Positions 54,943 through 63,340 of a DNA stretch of 64,000 nucleotides are shown here, piece by piece. Every line of letters starts with the position of its first letter. The first letter of the stretch is position 1. The position numbers and the translations under genes were made by a program. The stretch lies in contig JAJDAD010000023.1 in the NCBI GenBank assembly GCA_029262055.1, positions 1 through 64,000 on the forward strand. Direction: 5' to 3'. The notes beneath the pieces were generated by a model, which was not told where the DNA came from, did not search any database, and saw only the letters and a program-made list of their open reading frames with translations. The DNA comes from Candidatus Zhuqueibacterota bacterium. Lineage in GTDB: Bacteria; Zhuqueibacterota; Zhuqueibacteria; Oceanimicrobiales; Oceanimicrobiaceae.

Positions 54943-56217
54943 CTAGTCAACGCTGACCGGCAATGTCAACGAGCCGTTTGGAATGATGTAACACGTAAAG
55001 TCGTCGGCCAGACCTGCCCGGGCCATTTGCCAACCTTCTGCAACGCTGGCAGCCGGCACCATTTTCATTTTTTTTGCGAGCGAGGACTCCAATTTCGAGA
55101 CCAGGATAATCCTGACCTGACGGGCCTTGCTACGCAGCGCCAGGGCCGTAGTGCCGTTCAGCGTGAAACGCTCTGCTAGTTCGGCAACCATTGCCTCTTC
55201 ATTCTCAAAACCGAACCAGTCGAGCAAGGTAGCAGAGCCAATCCCCTGACTGCACTCAGCCAGAATCAAAAGGACACCGTTTTCTTTCACAGCCTGGTAT
55301 GCATTGTGCAAGGTTTTGTGTGCCTGAATCAAATTGATGTCTTTGGGATAGCCGCCACAACTGGCAACGACCAAGTCCGCACGTTCGGCAATTTCAATCT
55401 TGTACATGGAATCTACAAATTTGCAAGCAGTGCGGTGCGTATCGAACAGTTCGCCGGCAAAGGCACCGGCCACATCGCCGCCACTATCCAGGACTGTTTC
55501 TACCAGAAACAAGGGCAGCAGGGACTGTATCGACTCCCGCAGGTCATCCTGCACCGGATTCCCCGCAATCTCTCCGATCTTGCAGCCGGGATGAATGCCG
55601 TTGTGGGCTTTGCTGATAGTCAGGGCATGGTTTTTGGTGATGGTTTCATAGCCGGCGCAGCCGGGATTGATCAGCTTGAGGCCGCCGCCGAATCCGGCAA
55701 AGTAATGATGGACAACCGTGCCGGTGACAATTAGCTGGGCGGCGCCGGTCACCAGTTGGTTTAAGTAGACCGGAACACCCCGGCTGGTCTCAGCCACAAA
55801 CTCCAGTTCGGCATCGTTGCGGCTGTCGTGTTGATGAATCTTGACTCTTTCGACAATCTGACGGCCGACGATCTGTCTTACCTCGTCCGGGTCATTTGAA
55901 ACGTGGGAGCCGTTAGCGATCAAAAGCTGGATTTGCGCATCGCACACGCCAAGATCATTAAGATATTGCAGAAGAATCGGCAAAATAAGATCCGCCCGGC
56001 AGTTGCGTGTTTTGTCCGGAATCAAAATTGTGGTAGGCTCTTTCCGTATCGCGGGCGTCCCGTCTTTGGCGACGGCCTCGGATAGTGCCCGGCGAATCAA
56101 CTGTTCCGGCGAGATGCCGGTCTTAACCGGAGCCGGCTTCAGCTCGGCCAGGATATTGCCGGCAGGCAGACTAATTGTATGTGAAGTTCTTCCTAGGGCG
56201 AGTGAGATCTCGGCCAT
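54943..56217 (-). CDS. LarA-family nickel-pincer racemase (lactate racemase-like)
   Basis: A 424-residue protein of the LarA/DUF2088 family. Conserved segments are IPDKTRNCRAD, LIANGSHV, the central TGTVVHHYFAGFGGGLKLINPG (with the His pair and the Lys that holds the nickel-pincer cofactor in LarA) and NHALTISKAHNG. Family members racemise or epimerise 2-hydroxy acids and sugar acids. No larB, larC or larE maturation genes lie nearby, so they would have to be elsewhere. It is divergent from the glycan operon. Confidence 0.82.
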   Translation of the reverse strand: MAEISLALGRTSHTISLPAGNILAELKPAPVKTGISPEQLIRRALSEAVAKDGTPAIRKEPTTILIPDKTRNCRADLILPILLQYLNDLGVCDAQIQLLIANGSHVSNDPDEVRQIVGRQIVERVKIHQHDSRNDAELEFVAETSRGVPVYLNQLVTGAAQLIVTGTVVHHYFAGFGGGLKLINPGCAGYETITKNHALTISKAHNGIHPGCKIGEIAGNPVQDDLRESIQSLLPLFLVETVLDSGGDVAGAFAGELFDTHRTACKFVDSMYKIEIAERADLVVASCGGYPKDINLIQAHKTLHNAYQAVKENGVLLILAECSQGIGSATLLDWFGFENEEAMVAELAERFTLNGTTALALRSKARQVRIILVSKLESSLAKKMKMVPAASVAEGWQMARAGLADDFTCYIIPNGSLTLPVSVD

Positions 56218-56313
56218 GAGTTCCCCGTGTAAACAACGAAAGGTATGTTTTTCAAAGCTTGAAATAACGAATCCTGCAACAAAGAGTCAATTTGTTTTTA
56301 GGTCACGGGTTCG

Positions 56314-56342
56314 TTGCACAGCACAATTATTCTTGATATCTT
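56314..56342 (+). promoter_or_regulatory. Sigma-70-type promoter for the glycan operon
   Basis: TTGCAC (56314-56319), 17 bases and TATCTT (56337-56342) lie 55-80 bases before the first glycosyltransferase ATG at 56397. It is the best pair in this divergent intergenic stretch. Confidence 0.45.
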
Positions 56343-56396
56343 AGAAACCTTCGGGGTTAAACCATTGCTTCCTGTCAGAATTCATCCGACCGGCCC

Positions 56397-57491
56397 ATGA
56401 TATTCATCGCAATTGTTTCGATTGTTGTTTACAGCGCGGTGCTGCTTTTTCTCATCACAGGACTCTTGAGGTCGCGCGGTGGTGAAAACGATAGACTGCC
56501 GCGCGTATCGGTGGTGGTCGCAGCACGCAACGAGTCCAAAACTATCGCACCGTGCCTGACCGCTTTGTCCGAACAGGCCTACCCAAAAGAGCTGACTGAA
56601 ATCGTGGTGGCAAACGACCGTTCCACCGATACAACGGCTGATATTCTCAGTCGTTTCAACCAAAAGCACGGTATCAAAATTCTGAACATAAAGAAAACCC
56701 CGGCCGGCGTCAGTCCCAAAAAATACGCCCTGAGCCGGGCGATAGAGCAAGCTTCGGGTGAATTGATCTTCTGTACAGACGCCGACTGCGTACCACGCCC
56801 TGACTGGCTTGCCACCACCGTCCGGATGTTCAGGCCCGGGGTCGGACTGGTGGTAGGGCTTGCTCCGCTAAACGCGAACGGTACATTCTTGAGCAAACTC
56901 CTTTCTCTCGATAGTTTTGCCAGCGCGCTGGTCGCATCCGGTTCCTGCGCCTGGAATGTTGCTGTCACCTGCACCGGGCGCAACCTGGCTTACCGAAAAA
57001 CCGTCTGGGAACAAGTCAGGGGCTTCGCGGAGATCAACCACATTGTTTCCGGAGACGACGATCTCTTTCTGCACCTAGTTCGCAAACAAACGAGCTGGAC
57101 GGTTACATCTTGTACGGAGACCCAGGCAAGGGTGGAAAGCTTGGCCCCGAAAACCTGGAGAGAATTTTTCCGGCAAAAACGGCGTCACATTTCGGCAGCC
57201 CGCTACTACTCCCCGGTCGTGCAGGCAGGGTATGGCTTGCACAATCTGGCAAACTTGGTTATCGTCGCTTTCTTCCTGTCCGGGCTTTTCTATAAACCTT
57301 ATCTCGTGCCCGCGACCGCAGTCCTGGTACTGAAGCTCTCCCTCGACTGGCTCGCCTTATGGCTCATGGCGGCGACCCTTGAAAAGAGGTCCCTGCTTTT
57401 TCTCTTTCCTGTCTGGGAGATTTTCTTTATTATCACGCAAACTTTTGTAGCCCCGTTTGGCTTTTTCGGAAAGATTGAATGGAAACAGTAG
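56397..57491 (+). CDS. Family 2 glycosyltransferase, membrane-anchored
   Basis: A 364-residue processive-type GT2. One N-terminal helix (IAIVSIVVYSAVLLFLI) leads into the GT-A domain: RVSVVVAARNESKTI, NDRSTDTTADIL, FCTDADCVPRPDWL (DxD-type motif), the acceptor-site SGDDDLFLHL and FRQKRRHISAARYY, the Q-x-x-RW-like motif. Two or three C-terminal helices follow. It opens an operon of at least eight genes and overlaps the methyltransferase by 13 bases. Two further GT2 genes in the operon share this layout, so the product is probably a surface glycan or glycolipid. Confidence 0.85.
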   Translation: MIFIAIVSIVVYSAVLLFLITGLLRSRGGENDRLPRVSVVVAARNESKTIAPCLTALSEQAYPKELTEIVVANDRSTDTTADILSRFNQKHGIKILNIKKTPAGVSPKKYALSRAIEQASGELIFCTDADCVPRPDWLATTVRMFRPGVGLVVGLAPLNANGTFLSKLLSLDSFASALVASGSCAWNVAVTCTGRNLAYRKTVWEQVRGFAEINHIVSGDDDLFLHLVRKQTSWTVTSCTETQARVESLAPKTWREFFRQKRRHISAARYYSPVVQAGYGLHNLANLVIVAFFLSGLFYKPYLVPATAVLVLKLSLDWLALWLMAATLEKRSLLFLFPVWEIFFIITQTFVAPFGFFGKIEWKQ

Positions 57492-58438
57492 CGGACTCCA
57501 AGCCAGCCTCCACAACAGCTTTGCTGCCGGCCAGGACCCACCCGAATTACCGGCTTTGGGCAAACTATGCCCGGTTCGCGCAAAGCCGGGGCAGGATGGT
57601 CGCCAAAATAGTTGCGTCACACGGCCGGCTGTCACAATTGGAAATCCTGGACCTCGGGTGCGGCGCGGGCGGGACAACCATCGCCCTGGCCCAGAGCGGC
57701 GCCGGCGTAACGGCAGTTGATCCAAATCCCGATAAAGTGCGGCGCCTACGGCAGGTCACGCAAGCTGCCGGCCTGCAGGTTGAGGTTCGTACCGGAGATG
57801 CTGCCACTCTCGACTTCGCGGATGAGGCCTTCGATTGGGTCATCCTGCAGGACGTCCTGGAGCACTTGCAGAGTCCGAAGCGGGCACTGCGCGAAGTACG
57901 GCGCGTCCTCAAACCCGGCGGTAAGCTCTACGTTTCAACTCCGAACCGCTGGTCGCCGTTGACTCTCGTCTCTGACCCGCACTGGAACCTGCCAATTGTC
58001 GCGTGCCTGTCGCGGCCTGCGGTAGAGTTTTTCATAACGAAACTCACACGGCGCGAACGAGCGATCCGGGAGGATTTCGGCGTTCTGCTTTCATTGTGGC
58101 GGCTGCGCGCTCTTTTCAGGAAGCACAACTTCACCATCAGGATGATTAATTTGACCATCGTGCAGGAGCTGTTTCGCAGACCCACTTCGGTTGTCAACAG
58201 CGACCTGCATCTCAGGATAGTAAAATATCTGAGCAAGCTGCGGCTGCAAAAGCTAGTCGCCGCAGTGGTGAACGACCGTCCCGGGATTTTCAATCACGTA
58301 GTTAACCCGACCTGGTATCTTGTGGCGACGAAACAAGACAGTAGTGCATCTCCGCCCGCACCGGCTCCCGGTCGCGCGGCGCCGACCCACACACCCGAAA
58401 CTCTACGATTCCCCGGCGATGCAAGAAATACCCGTTAG
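57479..58438 (+). CDS. Class I SAM-dependent methyltransferase
   Basis: A 319-residue protein. The motif I sequence ILDLGCGAGGTTIALAQSG and motif II TAVDPNPDKVRRLRQV lie near residues 57-90. DWVILQDVLEHLQSPKRALREVRRVLKPGG follows, the classical Methyltransf_11 pattern. The C-terminal half is basic and may hold substrate-binding or membrane-associating helices. Its position between a glycosyltransferase and a radical SAM gene, with overlaps on both sides, suggests modification of the glycan or its lipid carrier. Confidence 0.85.
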   Translation: METVADSKPASTTALLPARTHPNYRLWANYARFAQSRGRMVAKIVASHGRLSQLEILDLGCGAGGTTIALAQSGAGVTAVDPNPDKVRRLRQVTQAAGLQVEVRTGDAATLDFADEAFDWVILQDVLEHLQSPKRALREVRRVLKPGGKLYVSTPNRWSPLTLVSDPHWNLPIVACLSRPAVEFFITKLTRRERAIREDFGVLLSLWRLRALFRKHNFTIRMINLTIVQELFRRPTSVVNSDLHLRIVKYLSKLRLQKLVAAVVNDRPGIFNHVVNPTWYLVATKQDSSASPPAPAPGRAAPTHTPETLRFPGDARNTR

Positions 58439-59432
58439 TCAGATCATACGGGCCCTGACGCCCGGGAGAATCCTCAATGCCGGCAAGGCCATTGCCTCGT
58501 TTGGCCTCTCCGCCCTGACCGGAAAAACCCGGGTCTGGGGCAGGCCTTTTATCCTAACCGTCGAACCGACCAACATTTGCAACCTCAAGTGTCCGCTCTG
58601 TGTCACCGGCAATGGCACCATGACCCGCAAGGCCGGTTTGATGGATCTCGAAACCTTCCGCACGGTGTTGCAGGAAACGCAGCACCATCTGCTCTATCTG
58701 CTGCTCTACCACCAGGGCGAACCCTATCTCAACGCTGATTCCCTGAACTTCATCGCGCTTGCCAAGAAATATCGAATCTGTGTCGCCACCAGCACCAACG
58801 GCCACTATCTTGACCGGCAGGCAGCCGAAAAAACGGTGGCGTCCGGACTGGATTCCATTATCATTTCAGTGGACGGTGCACACCAGGCAAGCTACGAAAA
58901 ATACCGGATGCACGGCAGCCTGGACAAAGTCAAGGAGGGTGTACTGAACCTGGTCGAAGCACGGAAAAACGCCGGCAGCAAAACCCCCTACATTTACCTG
59001 CAGTTTCTGGTCATGAAGCAGAACGAACACGAGTTGCATGAGATGCGGCTCCTGGCGGCGCGGATGGGCGTCGAGCGATTGCTGGTAAAAACACTGCAAG
59101 TGGAAACCGAGCAGGAGGCTCGGGACTGGCTGCCGGAGGATCCGGCATTGACTCGCTACCGGCTTGCTGATGACGGCCTTGCGCCCCGGCGTTCAGCTTC
59201 CGGTCCGTGTGCGCGGCCCTGGACCAGTTCCCTGGTCAACTGGGACGGCACCATCGTGCCGTGCTGCTTTGACAAAAACGGCGCTCACAAAATGGGCGTA
59301 GCCCAGGAGCAAACATTCAACCTAACCTGGTACTCTCGTGGCTACTCAGATTTCAGAAATAAAATGCTCCGCAACCGAAATGCCATCGACATCTGCAGCA
59401 ATTGCTCGCAAGGGCTTAAGCTCTACCGCTAG
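58419..59432 (+). CDS. Radical SAM protein with SPASM-type C-terminus
   Basis: A 337-residue protein. I chose the ATG at 58419, overlapping the methyltransferase by 20 bases. The radical SAM cluster CNLKCPLC lies near residue 47 in LTVEPTNICNLKCPLCVTG. The barrel continues with LLYHQGEPYLN and SIIISVDGA. The C-terminus has SPASM-type cysteines: CARPW, then WDGTIVPCCFD, and CSNCSQG at the end. Such enzymes modify peptides, sugars or other small molecules using auxiliary clusters. In this glycan operon a carbohydrate- or lipid-modifying role is possible, but the substrate cannot be inferred. Confidence 0.85.
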   Translation: MQEIPVSQIIRALTPGRILNAGKAIASFGLSALTGKTRVWGRPFILTVEPTNICNLKCPLCVTGNGTMTRKAGLMDLETFRTVLQETQHHLLYLLLYHQGEPYLNADSLNFIALAKKYRICVATSTNGHYLDRQAAEKTVASGLDSIIISVDGAHQASYEKYRMHGSLDKVKEGVLNLVEARKNAGSKTPYIYLQFLVMKQNEHELHEMRLLAARMGVERLLVKTLQVETEQEARDWLPEDPALTRYRLADDGLAPRRSASGPCARPWTSSLVNWDGTIVPCCFDKNGAHKMGVAQEQTFNLTWYSRGYSDFRNKMLRNRNAIDICSNCSQGLKLYR

Positions 59433-60309
59433 AGCAAAATTGCTCTTTTATGCCAGGGTCGCGGTGGCGGCTTTGGCCCTGATGTTCGTCATCCGCAGTA
59501 CGGACCCAAAGGCCATCCTGCAGTCTTTTACTGCTGCCGGGCGCTTCCATGTGCTTATGGCCGCAGCCCTCCTGCTGCCCAATGTCTTGCTACAGATGGT
59601 CAAGTGGTTGTATATTCTTCGATTGGCAAATCCTGCCATCAGCGTTCGGGCGGCCTATCGGTCATTGGTCGTGGGATTCCCGCTCGGATTCGTCACGCCG
59701 GGAAGACTGGGGGAAATCGGGCGCGCCTTATTCATCCAGGAGATCAGCCAAATGCGCGCACTACGTTTGGTGGCACTCGATAAAATCAGCAATCTGCTGG
59801 TTACAGTCACGATGGGACTGATCGGCCTGCTTACCCTCGATGCAGTTGTGCTGTCGCGACCTCTGGCGCTCGCTGCCGCTACCGTGCTTTGCCTGACGGC
59901 CGGCACCATCTTGATGATGTTTTTTTCAAAGAGAACACGCGCACGGCTGGCCGGCATGGTCCGGCTCAACACACTGGAGTTGCGGTCGGCAGGTCTCGTC
60001 ATATTGCTGTCTTTTGGATTTTATGCCGTCTTTGCCGCCCAGTTCATGTTTCTGATCCGCGCGTTCGGCCATTTACTGTTTCTGGAAAATGCGCAGGCCG
60101 TGGCAAGCGTTTTCCTGGTCAAAACACTTCTTCCATTTGCCTTTGCGGACCTAGGCATACGTGAAGGCGCGGCGGTTTATTACTTTGGTAAACTCGCCTA
60201 TCCGGCGGGCGCGGCCTTCAATGCCGCCTCGTTGCTGTTCTTAATCAATGTCGTCGGGCCGGCCTTACTGGGCTTACCGATCCTTCTTAAAGCCAGGAAA
60301 AAGCGATGA
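59380..60309 (+). CDS. Flippase-like integral membrane protein (UPF0104 / lysylphosphatidylglycerol-synthase TM family)
   Basis: About 309 residues with seven to eight helices. The family motif region reads YRSLVVGFPLGFVTPGRLGEIGRALFIQ, and the later LPFAFADLGIREGAAVYYFG is the second hallmark of this family. The start is uncertain: ATG 59380 and GTG 59338 both overlap the radical SAM gene and neither has a good ribosome site. Members are thought to move or act on lipid-linked substrates. It overlaps the deacetylase gene as ATGA. Confidence 0.78.
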   Translation: MPSTSAAIARKGLSSTARAKLLFYARVAVAALALMFVIRSTDPKAILQSFTAAGRFHVLMAAALLLPNVLLQMVKWLYILRLANPAISVRAAYRSLVVGFPLGFVTPGRLGEIGRALFIQEISQMRALRLVALDKISNLLVTVTMGLIGLLTLDAVVLSRPLALAAATVLCLTAGTILMMFFSKRTRARLAGMVRLNTLELRSAGLVILLSFGFYAVFAAQFMFLIRAFGHLLFLENAQAVASVFLVKTLLPFAFADLGIREGAAVYYFGKLAYPAGAAFNAASLLFLINVVGPALLGLPILLKARKKR

Positions 60310-60905
60310 AAGCATTGGCCCCAATCAAGTGGCGTGGCCAGAGTGACGGCGTCTATCTGACTTTCGATGATGGTCCGGACGAAAATTTCACGCCCCGGAT
60401 CCTGGACCTGCTCGCGCGGCTGGCTGCCAAGGCTTCCTTCTTTGTTGTTGGAGAAAAAGCGACCCAATCCCCGCAGCTCGTTGCCAGAATCTTTGCTGAA
60501 GGACACACGGTGGGCAACCACTCCTTCTCCCACCAGAGAATGGTGGTCCGGCGTAGTGCGTTTCTCCTAGATGAAATCACGCGCACGGACGAAATCCTTA
60601 CCGGCATAACCGGTGAAAAACCGACGCTGTTCAGGCCACCGTACGGACAATTCGGACCGGGTTTGTTGCGGGCCCTGAAAAAGACCAAGCATGAAATGGT
60701 CCTGTGGAACGACTCGGTGCAGGACTTCAAAGCAAGCACTACGGCAAAAACCATTTCATCCCGTTTCCGAAAAATCTGTGGCCCAGGCAAGATCCTGCTG
60801 TTGCATGACGGGCATTCAAATAGCGACAAAACAGTAGCAGCGTTACAGTCATCATTGCCGCAACTGGTTGAACTCGGATTTAGCTTTAAAAAACTGGGCT
60901 GGTGA
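60306..60905 (+). CDS. Polysaccharide deacetylase (NodB homology domain)
   Basis: A 199-residue single-domain carbohydrate esterase 4. Metal and catalytic motifs are complete: YLTFDDGPDE (Asp pair), GNHSFSHQRM (the H-x-x-x-H pair), FRPPYGQFG and LLLHDGH. No signal peptide is present, so it acts in the cytoplasm or at the inner membrane face, on a lipid-linked or nascent sugar. Operon position between the flippase-like protein and a GT2 supports de-N-acetylation during glycan or glycolipid assembly. Confidence 0.88.
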   Translation: MKALAPIKWRGQSDGVYLTFDDGPDENFTPRILDLLARLAAKASFFVVGEKATQSPQLVARIFAEGHTVGNHSFSHQRMVVRRSAFLLDEITRTDEILTGITGEKPTLFRPPYGQFGPGLLRALKKTKHEMVLWNDSVQDFKASTTAKTISSRFRKICGPGKILLLHDGHSNSDKTVAALQSSLPQLVELGFSFKKLGW

Positions 60906-60909
60906 TGAG

Positions 60910-62091
60910 ATGATGCTATTCATGACAATCGGTCTGATTTTGGCGTGTACTTATGCGGCAGGCCTGCTCTTCGCCCGGCGGGGTCTGGACAGGACAGCGA
61001 GTGGCACGAATGCCGATCGCCATTCGGTCACGATTATCGTTGCCGCCCGCAACGAAGAAAAGAACATCGCGACCTGCCTGCAGCATTTGCTGGCGCAGGA
61101 CTATCCACAGGAGCTGCTCGAGATCATCGCGGTGGACGACCGGTCTACGGATGGCACTGCCGCCGCTATCTTGAAATTGCAGAAAGAGCAGTCGCAGGTA
61201 AAACTCATACAAATCCGCGATTGCCCCGCAAACATCTCGGGAAAAAAGAACGCCATCGACAAAGGTATTGCCGGAGCCCAAGGCAGCATAATCATGACGA
61301 CGGATGCGGACTGCCGGCCCGGCCGCAGGTGGGTTGCCAAAATCGTAACCTATTTTGACCCGGCCGTGGGCATGGTTGCAGGCTACAATCCCTATCAATT
61401 GCCGCAGGGACGTGCCTCTTTTTTTCAACGCGTTCTACATCTCGACTATTTTGCCATGGCTTGCGTCGCTGCCGCAACCGCGAATCTCGGCTATCCGGTG
61501 AGCTGCTCTGGTGGCAACCTGGCCTACCGCAGGAAAGTCTATGAGACCCTGGGATTCGGGTCCGCCGCTGGTCTCGCCTCTGGAGATGATGATTTGTTTC
61601 TGCAGCGGGTCAGAGAGGAGACAAACTGGGAAATTCGATTTGCATCCGAGCAAGAATCCTGTGTACCGACTCAACCCCCTCAGAACTTTCGGGAATTTGT
61701 GCAGCAACGAATCAGGTACGCATCGAAGGGTTTGTACTACAGCGCGCCGGTACGAGCGGCCTTGCTCGCCACCTACTTTCTCAATCTCTTCCTGGTGGCC
61801 GGTTTTGTTGCAGCATTTGCCAGTCCGCTGGCGCTGGCTACAATCGCAGCCGCCTTCGGCCTGAAAGCATTGGGCGAGTTCATTTTTCTCAGGAAGGGAG
61901 CCACGGTCTTTGCAACCGAGGTAAGCTCGAAACTGTTTCTTGCGAGTGCGGCCCTGCATCCGTTTTACATAACGGCGGCCGGACTGGCAGGTCAACTCGT
62001 CAGCTTTAACTGGAAAGGTCGTTCGCATAGATCAGGAGTTGTCAAGCTACTGCGCGGAACGGACGGCCTATTGGAGGCTCAGGTCGAATGA
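60910..62091 (+). CDS. Family 2 glycosyltransferase, membrane-anchored
   Basis: A 393-residue GT2, starting at 60910 four bases after the deacetylase stop. N-terminal helix (MTIGLILACTYAAGLLF), then SVTIIVAARNEEKNIA, VDDRSTDGTAAAIL, TTDADCRPGRRW, ASGDDDLFLQRV and the FVQQRIRYASKGLYY acceptor motif. C-terminal helices (LLATYFLNLFLVAGFVAAF and more) follow. Layout closely resembles the first GT2 of the operon, so they are probably paralogues adding successive sugars. Confidence 0.86.
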   Translation: MMLFMTIGLILACTYAAGLLFARRGLDRTASGTNADRHSVTIIVAARNEEKNIATCLQHLLAQDYPQELLEIIAVDDRSTDGTAAAILKLQKEQSQVKLIQIRDCPANISGKKNAIDKGIAGAQGSIIMTTDADCRPGRRWVAKIVTYFDPAVGMVAGYNPYQLPQGRASFFQRVLHLDYFAMACVAAATANLGYPVSCSGGNLAYRRKVYETLGFGSAAGLASGDDDLFLQRVREETNWEIRFASEQESCVPTQPPQNFREFVQQRIRYASKGLYYSAPVRAALLATYFLNLFLVAGFVAAFASPLALATIAAAFGLKALGEFIFLRKGATVFATEVSSKLFLASAALHPFYITAAGLAGQLVSFNWKGRSHRSGVVKLLRGTDGLLEAQVE

Positions 62092-62185
62092 CGATGAGAT
62101 CACTGCACGCACCTATGCAGTAAATGCACACAACCGGAAGGGAAACCGACAAAAGGAGTAAACAACGCCGGACTGGCGAGACTAT

Positions 62186-63337
62186 ATGGAAACTCTCACA
62201 ATAATTCTGATTTTCGTGACTGCACTTTACGTTGTACAGTCAACGCTTGTCCACCTGGGAACCTACAGACTGCGCTACGGAACCCGAAAAACCCTGCCGA
62301 AAGTATCCGTGCTGGTGGCGCTGCGCAATGAAGAAGCGTACCTCGATGAATGCGTCAAATCCCTGCTCGCCCTTGACTATCCAAAAGCGCTCATAGAGAT
62401 CATCCTGATCAATGATCGCTCGACCGATACGACCGGCGAGCTCATCGAGATCTACGCGAAAGCATCACCCCTGATCCGCACCTTCCATGTCATTCGGGGG
62501 ATTCCGGGGTTGTCCGGTAAAGCCAACGCCATTGCGCAGGCAATTCCGACCAGCGCGGGAGAGCTCATTCTGGTGACGGACGGTGATTGCAAAGTACCGG
62601 CGGGATGGGCCAGGGCGCACGTAAAATACCACTCTGCAAAAGTCGGCCTGGTCGGCGGTTTCACGCTGCTTGACGAACCTGGTGACGGCGCGGGACTGTT
62701 TCAAAAAATCCAGTCGTTGGACTGGAAGTTCCTGCTCTCGATCGGGACAGGCGCAATGGGATTCGGTGTGCCGCTCAGCGTGCTCGGCAACAACTTCTCA
62801 TTTCGCAAGGAAGCTTATTGGGAAGTAGGTGGTTATCGCAAAATGGGATTTACCATTATCGAAGATTTTGCTCTCATGAAAGCGCTGGTCAGGGACACAA
62901 GCTGGCAAGTGCGCTACCCAATCGACCCTGAGATGCTGGTGGTCAGCAAGCCCATGTCGACTTTTCCGGCCTTCTTTGAGCAAAGGAAGAGATGGTCGGC
63001 CGGAGGCAAGGAAGTCGGCAGCTACGGCAAATTCCTGATGCTGGTCGCCTGTGCGGCCCACCTGCTGATTCCGCTCTACTGCATCTTTCAGCCGGCGGCC
63101 GGTCTGCCGGCATTGCTGGCGATCCTGGCAGCAGACTTCTTCCTGCTGCGCAGAACGGCGGGACAGATACGGAGAAGAGATCTGCTGCTGTACTTTCCCG
63201 TCTGGGAGGCGTTTTATTTTTTCTACACAGCTGTTTTTGCGCCGGTTCTCCTCTTCCCGACAACCGTAAAATGGAAAGACATTTCGTACAGTTGGCAACT
63301 CAATTTTAAGCTCAAACACATGTCCGGATCGAGGTAA
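62186..63337 (+). CDS. Family 2 glycosyltransferase, membrane-anchored
   Basis: A 383-residue GT2 with N-terminal helix (LTIILIFVTALYVVQS), KVSVLVALRNEEAYLD, INDRSTDTTGELI, LVTDGDCKVPAGW (here DGDC rather than DADC), an IIEDFALMKALV acceptor element in place of GDDD, and FEQRKRWSAGGKEV, a good QRKRW motif. Three C-terminal helices follow. The altered acceptor region suggests a different substrate from the two other GT2 proteins. The 94-base gap before it is the widest inside the operon. Confidence 0.86.
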   Translation: METLTIILIFVTALYVVQSTLVHLGTYRLRYGTRKTLPKVSVLVALRNEEAYLDECVKSLLALDYPKALIEIILINDRSTDTTGELIEIYAKASPLIRTFHVIRGIPGLSGKANAIAQAIPTSAGELILVTDGDCKVPAGWARAHVKYHSAKVGLVGGFTLLDEPGDGAGLFQKIQSLDWKFLLSIGTGAMGFGVPLSVLGNNFSFRKEAYWEVGGYRKMGFTIIEDFALMKALVRDTSWQVRYPIDPEMLVVSKPMSTFPAFFEQRKRWSAGGKEVGSYGKFLMLVACAAHLLIPLYCIFQPAAGLPALLAILAADFFLLRRTAGQIRRRDLLLYFPVWEAFYFFYTAVFAPVLLFPTTVKWKDISYSWQLNFKLKHMSGSR

Positions 63338-63340
63338 GTC

